Assembly (NCBI GenBank): GCA_030770545.1
Contig: CM061105.1
Location: 7,919,001 to 7,983,000, forward strand
Direction: 5' to 3'
DNA: 64,000 bases
From: Macropodus opercularis
Taxonomy: Eukaryota > Chordata > Actinopteri > Anabantiformes > Osphronemidae
The position numbers and the translations under genes are program-made. The notes under the pieces were generated by a model, which worked only from the letters and a program-made list of their open reading frames with translations, did no database searches and was not told the DNA's origin. Shown one piece after another: positions 22,605-36,250 of this stretch; position 1 is the first letter of the stretch; every line of letters begins with the position of its first letter.

Positions 22605-22622
22605 GACCACCAGGGGGCAGTG
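22605..22622 (+). promoter_or_regulatory. strong CTCF-like motif downstream of suco
   Basis: GACCACCAGGGGGCAGTG is an essentially perfect CTCF core on the plus strand, 1.4 kb past the suco stop. Its orientation is opposite to the motif at 10534-10552. Motif only. Confidence 0.6.
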
Positions 22623-25600
22623 TAATCTCTGGGTAAACATTCAATGGGAGATTTCTACCGTTACAGTCATGTTTCTGTGTGATGAGTCATTACTTGGGTT
22701 GGAAGTAAATTACTTCAAGGGCTAACAGTTCTCTCTGTGATGCCTCCAATCTTATGACAGAGCAACTGTTTACCTCATCTCGCTTACGTTCTGCTAATAA
22801 GTCGCTGTCACCACCTGAAACAAGGAATATTCCAGATGAATTTGTGTGCATGTTTTGAAGTGATTCGTAGAAAACGGCACAGGGAATGAAAAAGTGTTTG
22901 AAGACCGGATCTGTTCATGTGGAACCTCAGCTAACCGCATTTATCGTGTGGCGCCAGCTGTGTTTCCCCCCCCAAGTCCAAAAGCTGGATTCATTCCATT
23001 CACTTTTCCACACGCTTTCTTTCCGTCTGTGGTCAGGCACGGCCAGAGCGCTGGTGGATGGTGGGAAATTAGGTTAAAACCTCTTTATTCATCTGACCCG
23101 GTTGGGTAGCAGGAGCCTTTCAGAGATAAGCGTCCCTGATGCTCTTTTTTTTTTTCTCCTTCATTTTGTTAACAGAATTCCTTTGCCCTGACTCGTCCCA
23201 AAGATTATCTGTAAATGCAAGGCTGCAATCCTCTTTTCCTGGGCACTCTGCTTTTATCCGAGCTCCGTTATGGAAAATATTTCCTCTGTGCTCTTGTATA
23301 CTCTATGTGGGTTTTGGTTTTTGTACGCAGGTGTCTGCACAGCACTTGTTTGTTCCCTCTCTTGCCTGACTCAGAGCAAATGACACTAATCTCGGCACTA
23401 CTACTTATTACATAACGGCCTAGAAGATTCAGCCACAAAACTAAATCTGTTTTCACTTGCCCCAAACTGTTGGATGTGTGGAACTGTGTGATCCAACACT
23501 AGATTCATTCAAGGAGCTGCTATTCTCTGCTTACTCTGTCAGCTGTAAGAACTGCATATAATAAATCAAGCCCTTCCACAGCAAGATCCAAACATTATCA
23601 CTATTATGGTATTTCACACTTTAGTAGATACACCTGTAAAATGTAAAGAAGAAAACCTTAATATTGTTGTTGTATTAGCAATTGACATTAACTTTTCATT
23701 TTATTTCTTCATTGTTTGACTCTGCCATGATTTTCTCCTTCTGTTGCTCATCTACTCTCTCTCTCTCTCTGTCTCTCGTCCACACTCTTCTCTTAGTGAG
23801 GGAGGGCTTCCGTCAGTGAGGTGGGGGGCAGGATCCGACACTGTGAGGGGAATAATCCTCTGAGTGCCTTGCTTTCTTAGATTTTTGTGAGAGGGGGGAG
23901 ATAGTGTGTGTGGTGGGGGGGTCTTTGATGTTCTGCGGATACCATTTGAGACCACAGCATTAAACAGGGATTTACAGTTTCTGTCATAGATTCTCTCATC
24001 CCTCCCCTCTGCCAGCTTCATGAGAGTCACTGCTCATTTCCTTTTCTTTCTCTAATTTGCGGCGCTCATTATATTTCCACGACCCACTTTCCTGCACTTC
24101 CCTTCAGTGTTGAGCATCACAATAAACACACTCGTAGTGATTTAGAATCGGTTAATCTTCTTCATGGTTGGGCTACGGTGGCTTTCTGACAGGGCCGTTT
24201 AGCAGAGTGCTTAGCAAGAGGCTGATAAGACGTTGGCAGGCACTTGAAATCAATTCGGCCATGCCTTACCCTCAGTAAGCCCACTGTCACAGAGGTCCCA
24301 TTCTAGTGCATTTGTGAGTCCACTGTATATGGTGGAAGTAGCCGTTCAACATTCAGTGTGTATGTAACTGTCTCCTCCAGGAAAACCTCTGCCTGATGTT
24401 ACAAAGACTCACGTCCTCTGTGCCCCATGTCATGTGAGATTTGGTGCCGTGTGATGCGACGCGCAGAAACAAGAGGTGTTCCCCGTGATTGCAGCTCGTG
24501 CCACACAGAAGCCTGAGGTGCGTGAGTAGCCATAATGGATACGCTATTGCACACACACACTCGTACATCAGTCATGAGCTCAGATGAATACATACAATAT
24601 TAAGTTCATAGTCACTGGGTCAACCGATGCTCTCACATGCACCCACGGATGAGATGTGACATGTTGACTAAATAAAGGATGGGATGCACGCCGCTCAGCC
24701 TGGAGTGAAGAATGATCATGCATGACGTGCGCTTTCACAGAAGCATGTAGTCTAACCTTTCGCCCGCTGATGAATGAGTCACAACCCAGATGCCAAAGGC
24801 GCCTCCAGAGCTAGAGCGACGGCTGCCTTTCAAAACCATACGGTATCTTAAATGTTAAATGCGTTTTTTTTTTAGTTCAGAAAACATCAAGGACAGCACT
24901 TCAGTGGAGTCCCTTCAGCCGTGATGCTGATAATTGTTCAGTGATGGCGCGTAACAGCGAAAGGTTTGCTGTTCACATGAAACGTGCTACAGAGATGACA
25001 GTTTATTCCCTGGTTCCTTTTACATCTCTGTCTAGTCAGTCGCTGTGTGAAATGCTTCTGATTGTTAAGTTGACACTTTTGCAAATTTACACAAATGAAT
25101 GGATCATTTAAAGCCAGTGTGTAACTTTTATTTGACAAATGACTTTTTTTGTGTAGAAGCGCTGTCAAGACCTCCTTTAAAAACCAGACTCAGAGGAGAT
25201 GTTCACCTCTAAACATTTCTGAGCAAAGATCAAATCTCATTGATTTCGGTTGAATTAATAAATTTTGAAGTTTATTATTTGACATTGACTCATAACTTGA
25301 GGTCTGTGCAAAGCTTGGCAGATGCTAGGTTTGTTTTTATTGGCAGAAAAAAAGCAAAACAAGCGAATGAAAATGTTGAATAAACAAATGTGGGATTCGT
25401 TGTTGTACAGATTTAGGCTCATTGTCTTCAATTCAGTGTTTAGCAATTTGAAAAAACTGAAAAGAGAAAAGCATATAAACACAATTCGTGTAATACATTT
25501 GCATGAATGCAAAATCTTTATTTAAATATAAGCATAATAAACAGCCACAGGTGTCAGCTATATAATCAAATTTACAGTATAGTTGTGTGTGTCTATGCTA

Positions 25601-27429
25601 ATTAGTATTAAAAATGAATAATTAATGAATCTCTTATTTCGCTGTCTTTTGTAAATTGTGATTTACAGTGTTTGCAACATTGTGAAAGTGTAGTTTACAG
25701 ACTGGAAAAGTCTACAGGACAATTATAGCCTGTGTTAGTCTGCGTATTTATTCCCACGTTTTTATTGATTAGTTGAATTCCTTTTTCCATTGCTCCTTCT
25801 GCTCGGTGTCGGCTGTGTATAGTGAACACAAGTGTTACAGACCAGTCTTCCTCCTGCAGCGGCCACTGCTCTGATCCAGACACTGCACCAACCTCAAGGG
25901 AGAGTCGCCCCCCTCATGGTCACCATGGTTACTCACACAACGATGGCCCTGGAGATGAAGATGTGATGATTATGATGATGGTGTCAGGTTGTCATAGTTC
26001 CTCCCTGGGGGGTTTCTGCTTTCACATCAGGCCCACCGTCCTCCATTCATAACCCCCGTCACCTCCCCTGAGGAGACGCTCGCCAGGTGAGCAAAGCACG
26101 CGACAAGAATTAGAAAGGCCAGGTCAAACGTGCGTGTGCTGCCCTGAGCAAGGTCGAGTTTGTCCTTTTCTGCTCGTTTCATAAATACAGGGCAGCTAAA
26201 CCGGGAACTGAGACGCAGCGTGACGAGGGGAATGGAGTTCTCCTAATGAGATTTTAATGTTGAATCTTTTCTGGTTAGCTTCAACTTCAGATCCGTTGCA
26301 GTGAGTTTAAACATCTTAAAAGATGGATGTTCGGGGAGGAGGTGGTTATCTTGTTTTTACCCAGGACGCACACGCTTTCAGTTCAGATCAAAGAAATACT
26401 GGAACAGTAGAGCTGAGGGGTACGACACAACTGGGTGATAATTCTCTGTAGGATCACCGCTATGAGCCTCACCTCTCATAACACACACGTCGTTGGATCC
26501 TTTATAAGCATATAAACTATAAATTAGTTACAGAAATAACGCAGCTATCAAAACTGCTCGTGCTCTCCAAATGTTTTCACGTCCAGATTGCTTTATTTAA
26601 TGGCAAAGCTGTTGCAACCCAAATAACCTGCCTACAAAGTCACCTTCAAATAACGATGCTGCCTATTTGCGCCGGCAGGCTTCCATGTCCCATCAGTGGA
26701 ACGACTCCAAATCTGTCCTGTGATGGCACATCACCATTTTGGCTCTCTGTGTTTTGTCTTTGAGTGGGAAAAATGTTCACATCCCGGGAGTGAACTTTCT
26801 CAAGATCACAAAAACATCAACTACTAAATCTAAAAACCACGATTGTTAAGTATCTGGACTGAAACCGGGCCCTGCAGTGTCTTCTGAGACCAAACTCAGT
26901 GAAGCCCATCTGTCTCCTCATTTAGTTTTGGGGGTATGCAGGAGGACATCATTACCCTGCTTCACATCCACTATTCTTGTCTTGGATTCTGTTGATGTCA
27001 TGTTGGCCCTCGACTCATACATACTGTAATGAAGGATGATTATTTGGTTCGAGGCTGCTACGAGGACATGGTAGAGAAGAATACGTCCCTGCAGACGTCC
27101 GTAACGGGCAGACTCTCATTCTGATTTGCTGTTACTTGCCTTAAATCTGACAAAACTGATGAAGACCTGTTTTTAATTGTGAATTGTTATAACTACTGTT
27201 ATCCATCACGATTGCAGGCAAACCAAACAGGTTCAGTGGCAGCTGTGGTGTCCTGCATCACTCACTGTGAGCATCTTAGCATCTTAGCATCTTAGCTCTG
27301 TGCACTGATGCCTGATGCTTCGTTCTTGTTCTATTTGAATTGTTGTTGTTACGTTTCCACCTTTTAATCACATATTACTGTATAAGGAATACTTAAGTAC
27401 AAATTTAAATTACCAGCAATAGAATGGAG
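22623..27429. other. intergenic, no gene seen
   Basis: No ORF here has exon-like composition with splice sites. Two stretches look non-repetitive and enhancer-like (about 23150-23330, and 24780-24960 near GATGATGAATGAGTC). Local features are a CT run at about 23755-23776, scattered TAATTA motifs near 25560-25640, and a short GATGATGAT run near 25955-25980. AATAAA hexamers at 23567 and 24120 have no gene attached. A small triple repeat of GCATCTTA lies at 27270-27296. Confidence 0.5.
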
Positions 27430-27720
27430 CTTTTTGCATGCTTGCATGTATTCATTCCCATAAAGGCCTTTGGCCATTTGAGATAAGCAATTTATTAGCA
27501 TTTTTCCAACAGTCAGGTCTTATCAACATTCCAAGAAACAGAATTCATGCTAAAGTTTTCTCTAAGAACTTTTTTGGCAGTTAATTTAATGAGCTGTCTA
27601 ATAAACTTCTTCCTGCCAAAATGATTAATTCCATCTTTTGCCTTTGGGTCCAAGTTCATTAAAACACTATTAATCTGTAGGGGGCCAATCAGAAACAGGC
27701 CTATAGTATGACTTATATTT
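27430..27720. promoter_or_regulatory. candidate conserved noncoding element A
   Basis: About 290 bp of non-repetitive, AT-rich but complex sequence with no frame. It contains TGCATGCTTGCATG, TTAATTTAATGAG, ATGATTAATTCC and ACTATTAATC, i.e. clustered homeodomain and POU-like sites. Such density is typical of developmental enhancers in vertebrate gene deserts. Inference only. Confidence 0.35.
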
Positions 27721-28019
27721 GATTTGCAGTCTTCATGACTAATCAGTGGCGACTGATTGAGTTTTCACTGATGTACTGTAGGTGGCCTAACATGATGCTG
27801 TGCTCATGGGTGGGCTTTCAGAATAAAATAAGCTATGTCACATTATAAAAGCCGTGTGAACGGAAAACAGGAAACCGTAAGACAACAGATAACAGGTCTG
27901 ATGCATCATGGGTAGGCTCGACTGCAAAGCCATGTACAGTTGCTCCGTGTTAAAACAGCTCCTGTACCAGCAAACTACTTAGGCTTGCTTTCTGAAATAC
28001 TCCTTAAGCAATTTAATTC

Positions 28020-28275
28020 CTCCAGAGTTACTTTGTGCTACAGTCCTATCCACTTGAGAGCCCTGACATCATTAATCCATTAAACTTTAAATTCCAGAGG
28101 ATTTTTAGCCCTCCTGCTCCCAGATTAGCAGTTCAGTGCATTTCTGTGTCAGTTCACTGGGTTGAAATTAATTTCTCGACTAATTTAGTAATTGCATGCC
28201 AAAGCTTTTTATCTGCGTGGAGGATCGGATGCAGCACATTGCTGCTGTATTGCAGGCAGGTTAGCTGTTTTGGGA
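28020..28275. promoter_or_regulatory. candidate conserved noncoding element B
   Basis: Non-repetitive block with ATCATTAATCCATTAAAC, GAAATTAATTTCTCG (palindromic core GAAATTAATTTC) and CTAATTTAGTAATTGCATGC. These are homeodomain-type sites in close succession. No open reading frame of note. Inference only. Confidence 0.35.
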
Positions 28276-30969
28276 AAAACTATAATCACTGTGCAACACA
28301 AGATTAATATTACACACTGGCATCGGCAGCACAGCGGCGGCCAAATAAGGGACTGACCCGATCAAACCCAGCACGAAAACGTCTTGTTCAGACTGTGACG
28401 TGCAGATTGTAAAATTCTGCCGCTGTGTGACCTGTCACTGTGAGAAAGCCTGCATCGGGAGGTAGACACTGAAATATGATAATTTGCACAAGCTTTTAAC
28501 AGCTTTCTCTGAATGTCTGAGCATTGTAAAATACAGCATAGCTGCTCTGGATAAGTGCTTGATTCACTGCTGCAGCCTGCTTTGCCCATTATGGATAAAC
28601 TCCTGTGACACACTGATGTAGAGGCTACTGTGTGTAAGCGCGGTGCAATAAATGCTCTTAGTAGTGTGGGTGGGTGGTGTTGGCTGGAACGAGGGAGGGG
28701 GTTGATGTAGGCACATGTGTGATGATGACTCTCTGAACCTCCCTCTCTCTCTCTTTCACTCACCCCATCCACAGCGTGAGTCACTGTGTCTCTCGGCGCC
28801 CCGTCTGCTCTCCAGAGAGCGCGTAGACACAAACAGACACACACACACACCCATGACAGTTTGTGCTGGCATGGGACGGCTGGACGCTGTCTCCGCTCTC
28901 CACCAACCCCGTCTGACATCTCTGCCTCTCAGCATGACTGGAGCGCACAGGGGTCGGAGGGGTATCATACGAGGACATTACCCAAAAACGATGTGTCGCC
29001 TCAGCTACGGCTCTACTGTCTTGCATCCCCTTACAAACATGACAGCCTTTGAAACGCACATCAAGCTGTTGTGACAAAAACTGGAATTACACTGAATTAC
29101 CAGTTTGTAGTGAGGCGTCATACTGGCTTTTTTTTTCCCATGACGCCGACTTTACTGCTTCGCTTGCAGCTCTGTCTTAGAAGATGCACGTGAACATGAG
29201 GTGCACCCTGTTATCACAGCTCACTCAGAACACACACACACACGCACACACACGCTTGCCCGAGGTGTGAGAGTCGTGATAATGGTGTGTCTCACAAACC
29301 CAGTCATCACGTGTCACTTCTGACAGTCACTGCTCGCCTCCTCCCCTCGCACACGCAGGCATACGTGCACCCACAGACACAAATATGTGATTGCTGTCAC
29401 GAAGGTATGAACAACAGCGGGAGAAGGATGACAGGTTGTGATGAGGAAATACGATGTTCTCGCACGAGCCGCACGACTGCTCAGATGTTGAGGAATAGCT
29501 TGAACATACTGCGAAACGTTGTGGTCCGTCCTCCGTGTCTTCTGCTTGGTATCGGTGGTGTGATCTCAGGTCTGGGGGCTGCTTTCCAAACCTGGCGTGT
29601 GTGGACCCAGTGCCTGCTGTAGTGCAGTTGGTAAGAATGGTGTTTTTTCTGCCATCATCCCTAGTCATCCCTAATCCTGTGACTGCAGCTGTACACACAA
29701 TGGGTAATCCCATCATGACTCAATTGTGTGTGGAAATAAAGACACACGTTGGCTATGAAGAAGGGAGTTATTTGTTAGAGCTCAAAGGGGGCACGGCCTG
29801 TTGTTGTGCGTTCGCTGGGGACGAGTGAATGGTATTAAATGTTCACCTGCCAATACCTCTCGGCTTGGATCTGGTCCAACGTGGCTCCTGCAGTGACATG
29901 AAAAAAAGATGCCCTAGATGACTTCTAGTTACTGGATAGTCGAGTCTAATGCCGTTGGTGTGATGCAAACACTCCACATGCGCTCACTCCTCAGGGCGAA
30001 GGGGCATTTTTACCCGGTGCAGGCCCTTTGAAAAATTTATTATTCCAGCAACAGACAACAGTGAATTACAATATTATTACTCGCTGGTTATATGCCGGAA
30101 GACAACATTATAGCGGATTGCTTCAGAGAGAGGTCTCCTGTTTGCAGGAGCGAACCACGCACAACCACAGGCTCTGCGTGTTGATGCCTGTTTGTGGTTT
30201 ACTGAGCCAGTGACCATGCTTGTATGTGTCAGCCCGCTGTGGCCTCTATTTCTGCTCCTGCTTCACTGAATTCTGTTCACTGGCTCAAATAATGAGCAGT
30301 TCAACCCAAGGGGGACAATTAGCTTCTTAATGTGTCTGATGTGATAGACGTTTGCTCCGGTGAGTGGGAATCCTGTAGCAGTGAGTGCTGAGTGAGGCCG
30401 CCGCCGACTGTGAGGCCCGGCATCGTAACTGAGGACGGATCAAACTTCAAACGCGAGCCTTCTGTCTGACACCGCTGTGTCTGTCAACTGTACAAGGAAC
30501 ATGAACCCCAGCTGTACTTGTGGGATTTGCTGTCTGAAGATTGGCGTACCCCCACGGATTCCCACTGCACTTAACACTCGGAGCCGACATTTGCCTCAAG
30601 GAGCTGTATCCAGCACCTTTGTCTGAAACACCCATTGACACTCCAATCAGGCAAAGAGGCAGGCCAGCCACTCGGAATATTGAATTTGTGGAGTCTGAAA
30701 ATGTGCCTCTCAAACCAAACGCTCCCAACTTTCTTTGATATGGAAAAAACTCCTCCCCCTCCCTCCCTCCTGCATGAATGAAATTATTTTGGCTGTGTGT
30801 ACAGTGGGGAAGCCCAGGGCGCTACTGTATGACCCTCATTACATGAACTGCACATACGATAAAAACCCCTCTGCGTCTTTATTTGCCCTTTTCTGTTTAT
30901 TCTATCGCGAGACAGGCGGTGACTGGGCGGAGCTTAGAGCTGAGAGGGTGGTAAACAGTTTGAAAGAAG
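28276..30969. other. intergenic with simple repeats, no gene seen
   Basis: Contains CA-rich patches (28830-28850, 29230-29254) and GA/CT-rich stretches. Several overlapping open frames on both strands (for example 28362-28919 minus) have low-complexity composition and no homology that I recognise. Confidence 0.5.
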
Positions 30970-31150
30970 GTCCGGAGGTTATATAAGAGGAATAATTAAC
31001 TTTAATTAATTACTGTGAAGTTCCGGATGTGTACACTGACCTATATTTTAATTAAGCCCCCACAGCACAACAAAAGCTAATGGAGCTGTTGTAACCTAAC
31101 GTCACTCCAGCCTAATTTCTTGTACAAATTTAAACTATTATAATCTAATA
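30970..31150. promoter_or_regulatory. candidate conserved noncoding element C
   Basis: Holds AATAATTAACTTTAATTAAT and ATTTTAATTAAGCC within 80 bp, a dense run of TAATTA/TTAATTAA homeodomain-type sites in unique sequence. Inference only. Confidence 0.35.
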
Positions 31151-34100
31151 ATACTGCTGCTAAACGCTCCACTCTGGTCATCAGCTTGTGACTGTCGCTG
31201 TGGAGCAGGGCCCATCAGAAAAGGTTAGAGTTTAACGTGGGATTTATAGTGTTGGGAAAGATGGGGGACCCAAACGTCCGTGTTGTGTGCTACAAAAGCA
31301 AAGCAATGTGCAGGAAAACCCCGAACGACTCCACGAAGGTGGAGTCAGGTGACAACACTTAGTGGTCCTGACACCTCCAGAGTGTACACATCAGTACACA
31401 TCACATGCAACTAGTCATTTGATCCATTGGTAATATGAAATATTGACTATCGAATATCGAGCAGCGGCTTGAAAGGCATTAGAGTCATTAAATGGTTCTT
31501 AGAATAGCAAGTAAAAACTGGGTCATCTCTGGCTACTCTCTCTCCATAAGCTAATTACCCACTACTGAGTCAGATTACCCACAGCACTTAACGTAGAGAC
31601 CCATAACTGTATATCAGTCCCTGGCTTCTTGGGTAAAACTGGAGCAGTTTCCTTTCAGAAGCATGTTCAGGCTCCCCATCTTAAATATACACAGAAGAAT
31701 ATGTTAAATGCAATAACATATGGGATGGGTGATTAGTGACATCATGTAAAGCACGATGAGACAGGAGAAACGATGCAGCTGCGATTAAAAGAGGAGCCTC
31801 CGTCACCACAGAGTGTAGCCACCACACTTCTCCAAAACTATGTCGCAGCAAGTGTCTGATGCATCGCGACACCAGAAGCAGTAAATAAGGGGGAGAGGTC
31901 TGGCTTTCAGAGGAGCGGCCGCATTTAGTTGATACTGGGCTTCTTAACTGTGCAAACCTATCACAATAGACTGCAGAGACAAAGGTCACCATGGAAGCCA
32001 GCGTCTTCACAGACAGCGTTTCAACGCTCACCAAAGACAAACTATGGGAGAAAATAATGATATGATCCCAGCAGCCCAATAACTAAATCATTTATACATA
32101 GTATCCTCAAACCAAGACGTCTTAGTAAACACAGCTTTTCTGCTGCCGCATGACACATACTGAACCATCCACGTAGAGACACAGTGACAGTACTTACACG
32201 TTGAAATGGAAAATGAAACCAACAATTACATAAGTTCCTTTACAGTGTACTTGGCGTTGCAGGGTAAACATTCTAGAAAATGTAATGCGATTTCACACCA
32301 ATACAGAAAGATGTGCTGCATAAGCAAGGAGATATATCGTTTGAACAGCAGCTGTGTGATAGACGGGACTGAGTGATCGAAACAGGAATGAAAAGCTACC
32401 AACTGTTAAACTAACAGATTTCCAGCTTTTATCACATTTTTTACGATGCCTACTAGAAAGAAATTTAAATTCTGAAATCCACACTCAGTAATAATCACAG
32501 TTTACAGCTGCCTAAATCCTGACCCCAGGGCTAAATCTGTACTTCACTACAGATTTGAAGTACACATGGATCATTGTATGGGCTGGAACTGGGTGTAAGA
32601 TGATCCCAAAGTCTTTCTTCACTCATTTCTTTTAGTCGTTCTGATGTTGACTTACTGGTGACTATTGACTGCTGCAAATCAAGCCCGGAGCATTTTCCTC
32701 CAGCACAGAGGTGCTTGACAGCGGGTTTATAGGCTTTGTCGCTAAAATGCTGAGTTTGGTCGTTGCCAAACGTGATGTTGGCAGGTTAACCTTGGTCTCA
32801 TCTGTCCATAGCTCGTGGTGTCAGAAGCCTTGTGAAGCGGTAAGAAGGTGGTCGGAGGGACGCAGACGGGAGGGAGGAGGAAGCGTAATGGGCTACAGCA
32901 GGACAGACAAGTGACTTGTAAATATATGAGTTTCTTCAGCCAGGCTGACACAGCAGGTGAGAAGGGTGCACAAGGTTTTAGGGAAGCTGAACAGGCACCA
33001 GCAAACAAAGGGTACTGTACCGGTTCTCCACTGTTATTCAGGCCTCCAAAATCTATGCGGTGGCACAGTTTTCCATCCTGCTCACAAAAAGGAACTGAGG
33101 AAAGAGAAGAGATGAATCAGTGTGAACTATGTACCAGTCGCTACACTGTCACTAGGGGAAATATCTCTTTCTCTGGGTGGAATAGACTATGGAGCAAATG
33201 TAGAGGTGGCACGGAGGAGTCAGTTGCCTGCGTCTTGTCTAAAACGTCCTTCAGGTTGAAGTCCTTGGGAGAACTAAAAGATCTGAAAGGTCACTATGAT
33301 GCTTGGTAGGAAAAACTACCAGTCAGAGTGTGACTCGTGTCTCTTTGACTGAGTTCTCACGATGAGCAGGAGTTGCAGACACTGGATGACATGGAAGCGT
33401 CGGCTCGGTGACGGCAGGCCGTGGCTCTCGTTGCTTCGGCTTCTGGCTCGCGGTTGAGCCCGTGAGCTTTCTGTCCGACAGCTGTAACTCTTTTTTGTTT
33501 CTCCTTAATCAAGACTAAGGATTAAAGGTGACCAGTGCTTTTGCCACCAGGGCCTCTAAGGGCTGATCCCAGTGAGAGGCTCAGGCTTCCAGAGCATCAC
33601 TTCGTTCCTACTGGACACGTTTTTCCACAACCTTCTCCCTACGCGTCCTTTTTCTCTTGTCATAAAAACTGCTTACATGGAATATATGCTTCTTTTAATT
33701 ACCAACGTGAGATGCGCTGTGCACTTGTATGCACACATCATGAATACTCTATGAGACATTCAAGGCACTTTATGGTTTGAATCAGTTGAGCAGAAGACAG
33801 TAATGTACTTCAGTTGTGCGCTAACAACTAGGGTATGTCTGAAGCTTCATCTTGCAACGCTGTGGTACAGTATTACTCTTGGCTAGAGCATATGCTGAGC
33901 ACTCTGTAGAGCCTTTAATTAGTCCAGCAGCCCAAATGAGGTTACCGCCGTGAAGAAAGGAAATCAAATCAAATAAAGAATACAAGGAAGAGAGGAGTCT
34001 GTGAGAAAATAGGGTGAAGTAAGGCGATGATGGGGGTGGGAAGTCCTGTTAGCACAATAAATTATGTAATTCATTCTGCTTGATTATGAAAGGGATCAAT

Positions 34101-36049
34101 AGTGCAACTGTAAGAGGGCTCCAGCTCCTCCGTCACCGTGTGCACGCATGTTAATCATTGTTCTCTGAAGTTGGCGGCTAATTGTTTCTCAGGAGAGGTG
34201 TCTGGTGTCCTCTGGTGCTCCTGCTGTGGAAGCAGGGATGGTATTGCACGCTGTGTTGTCAGACAGGCACAGGAAGGAGGGCAGTGTATTAGGCCGGCTT
34301 CCCCCAGCGCTCCTTCACATTAAGGGACGGGTCAGAGTGTGGGCTTGCAGTGCGAACAAACAGGCATGTCACACATTAGTTCATGCTTCCTCTCAATAAT
34401 ACAATCTATGTTCTTACTTCCTTTGTCCTTTTGACTGTTGATATGAAATTCCAGGTGCATACAGATGATTCCACTTCAGCTGAACGTCTATATAAAGTCA
34501 ACATGCTGCGTTGGGAATCTCTACATGACATCTGTCAAGGTCGTTGAATGGCTGTTCAGCTTCCCAGTTCTTCTGCAGAGAGGCACAGGATCACAGACGT
34601 CCCTGTTCCTTGCATCTCCCTTTGATTGTGTCCAATTTCCACACGTTTGCTCGCTTCTTTGCACTTCAACCTCTTTTCGTTCCTTCTGTCTCTTGTATTT
34701 TTGTTTCCTGCTCTCTCTTTTTCTGGCCAGCTCAACCTCACCTCTCTCCTCTCAGCTCAGCTGCTCTGGGATTGCCCCTGATCACTCTACATCAAAATAT
34801 CTCCTCACTGTTTCCCGCCCTGTGTTCCCCTCATCCCAACCATGTAATAATAAAGTCAGAGGGGACAGCCTTTGCTGTTTTCAACGAGCGCTTGTTCACG
34901 GAAGTCGAAAGGAGACCAAAAGCGGAAAAAGGGGAAAGCTATGTCACCCACAGCGGAGCAAGCAAGACGAATGCACTTTGACTAAATCTCCCCTTTAGCC
35001 ACTTATTATTATTCAAAAAGTCCAAACCCTGCTCTACCGCAGCTCTAAAGCTGCATATGAAATGTGAGGGCTGCATTTGTAGATCGTCAACAAACAGCTT
35101 TTTGAGGCTGAGATTGAGAACAACCCCAGACTGCTGCGATCACTGCTTTACATTTACACGAAGGCCGCTGATTGCAAATCTGCATGAAAGATCCAAATGC
35201 GATCCACTGTCATTTACACGTTTGATGGGACTACCTGGTGGGAGAAAACACATAGAGCCGTATTATGCATCCCCCCCCACCAATGAGACGCAGCACATGT
35301 ACAATTAACACAAGACAGATGGTCCAAGTTAGCATCAAGTCACTGCCAAGGATGATGTGATGGGGGGGGGGCGCTACGACTTCACCGTCACCGATGCGTG
35401 GTTCAGTTTGACAGGCTTGATCAGGTGACTCTAAGCAAGCAAATCTACTTGAGTGAAATGTAGTTACAGTAAGTCTGTGTGTTCAGTAAATCCATTACTT
35501 TATGTTGCCCCAAATAAGTGAAGAAAGAAACGCTAGAGTCAGGAGGCTTGAATGAATTTCTCATACTGTGATGATGATGAATTTTGAAGCCCTGACCTTG
35601 TTTATTTACTGATAACATAATCTCAGAGCTACACTAAACTACTGCAATATGTCTAAACTGCACAAACACGAAACTCGATGACTGTGGATCGCACTCGCAT
35701 AACTTCTGGACCATTCGTCTTCACACGTCTCAGCTCAGCACAGTATTCTTACTACGTATGTCCAGTGTGTGGACTGAGGTCGGGGCTCTGGCCTTTGTAA
35801 TAGATCACGATGATCCATCTTCTTTTAAACTCTAGTTTGTGCATATCTGTCCTGACATAGTGCACATACTGTAGTTTTATACTGATCTGCCAGATGAACC
35901 AAGAGCTTTGCCTCAGACTCCTTCACTCATACATTTATTCCACATGGTAATGGAGTAGCATCAACAATGAAAAAGACATCAAAGGTCAGACGCAGGCTTT
36001 GGAATTTGCTTCAGAATCTTAATATTATAAGAGCAGAGCATTTCTATGT
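31151..36049. other. intergenic, no gene seen
   Basis: No exon-like signal found. The longest frames (32848-33309 plus, 34465-34998 plus, 31681-32079 minus) lack domain features and splice context. A G9 run lies at about 35362-35371. Confidence 0.5.
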
Positions 36050-36250
36050 CTGTACGGTGTCAGTGTTGATTATTAGTGTTGCAGTAATGGCCTTGCTCCA
36101 GTTATTCAACTAAATATTAATTAGAGGTTGCTGCGTTTATGAGTCAGCTGTGCTAGTTATGCAACCCAGGCAACCGAAAAAGCAGAGTGTTTGGGACGTG
36201 AATTCACCAAAACACAAATGTGTAATGTTGGTATTTATGCGTGAAATGAA
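36050..36250. promoter_or_regulatory. candidate conserved noncoding element D with X-box-like site
   Basis: Unique block with TTGATTATTAGTGTTGC, AACTAAATATTAATTAGAGG and TATGAGTCAGCTGTGC (AP-1/MAF-like plus E-box). TGCAACCCAGGCAACC is close to an RFX X-box (one mismatch in the first half-site). Inference only. Confidence 0.35.

Noticed and set aside
28362..28919. 185-residue minus-strand ORF
   Set aside because: Composition is Ser/His/Arg/Cys-rich with runs from CA/GT repeats. No domain, no splice context, and the complementary strand is equally open, so it is a chance frame.
34465..34998. 177-residue plus-strand ORF and an overlapping frame
   Set aside because: Two overlapping frames are both open because of C/T-rich sequence with few stops. 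Neither resembles a known protein or has exon borders.
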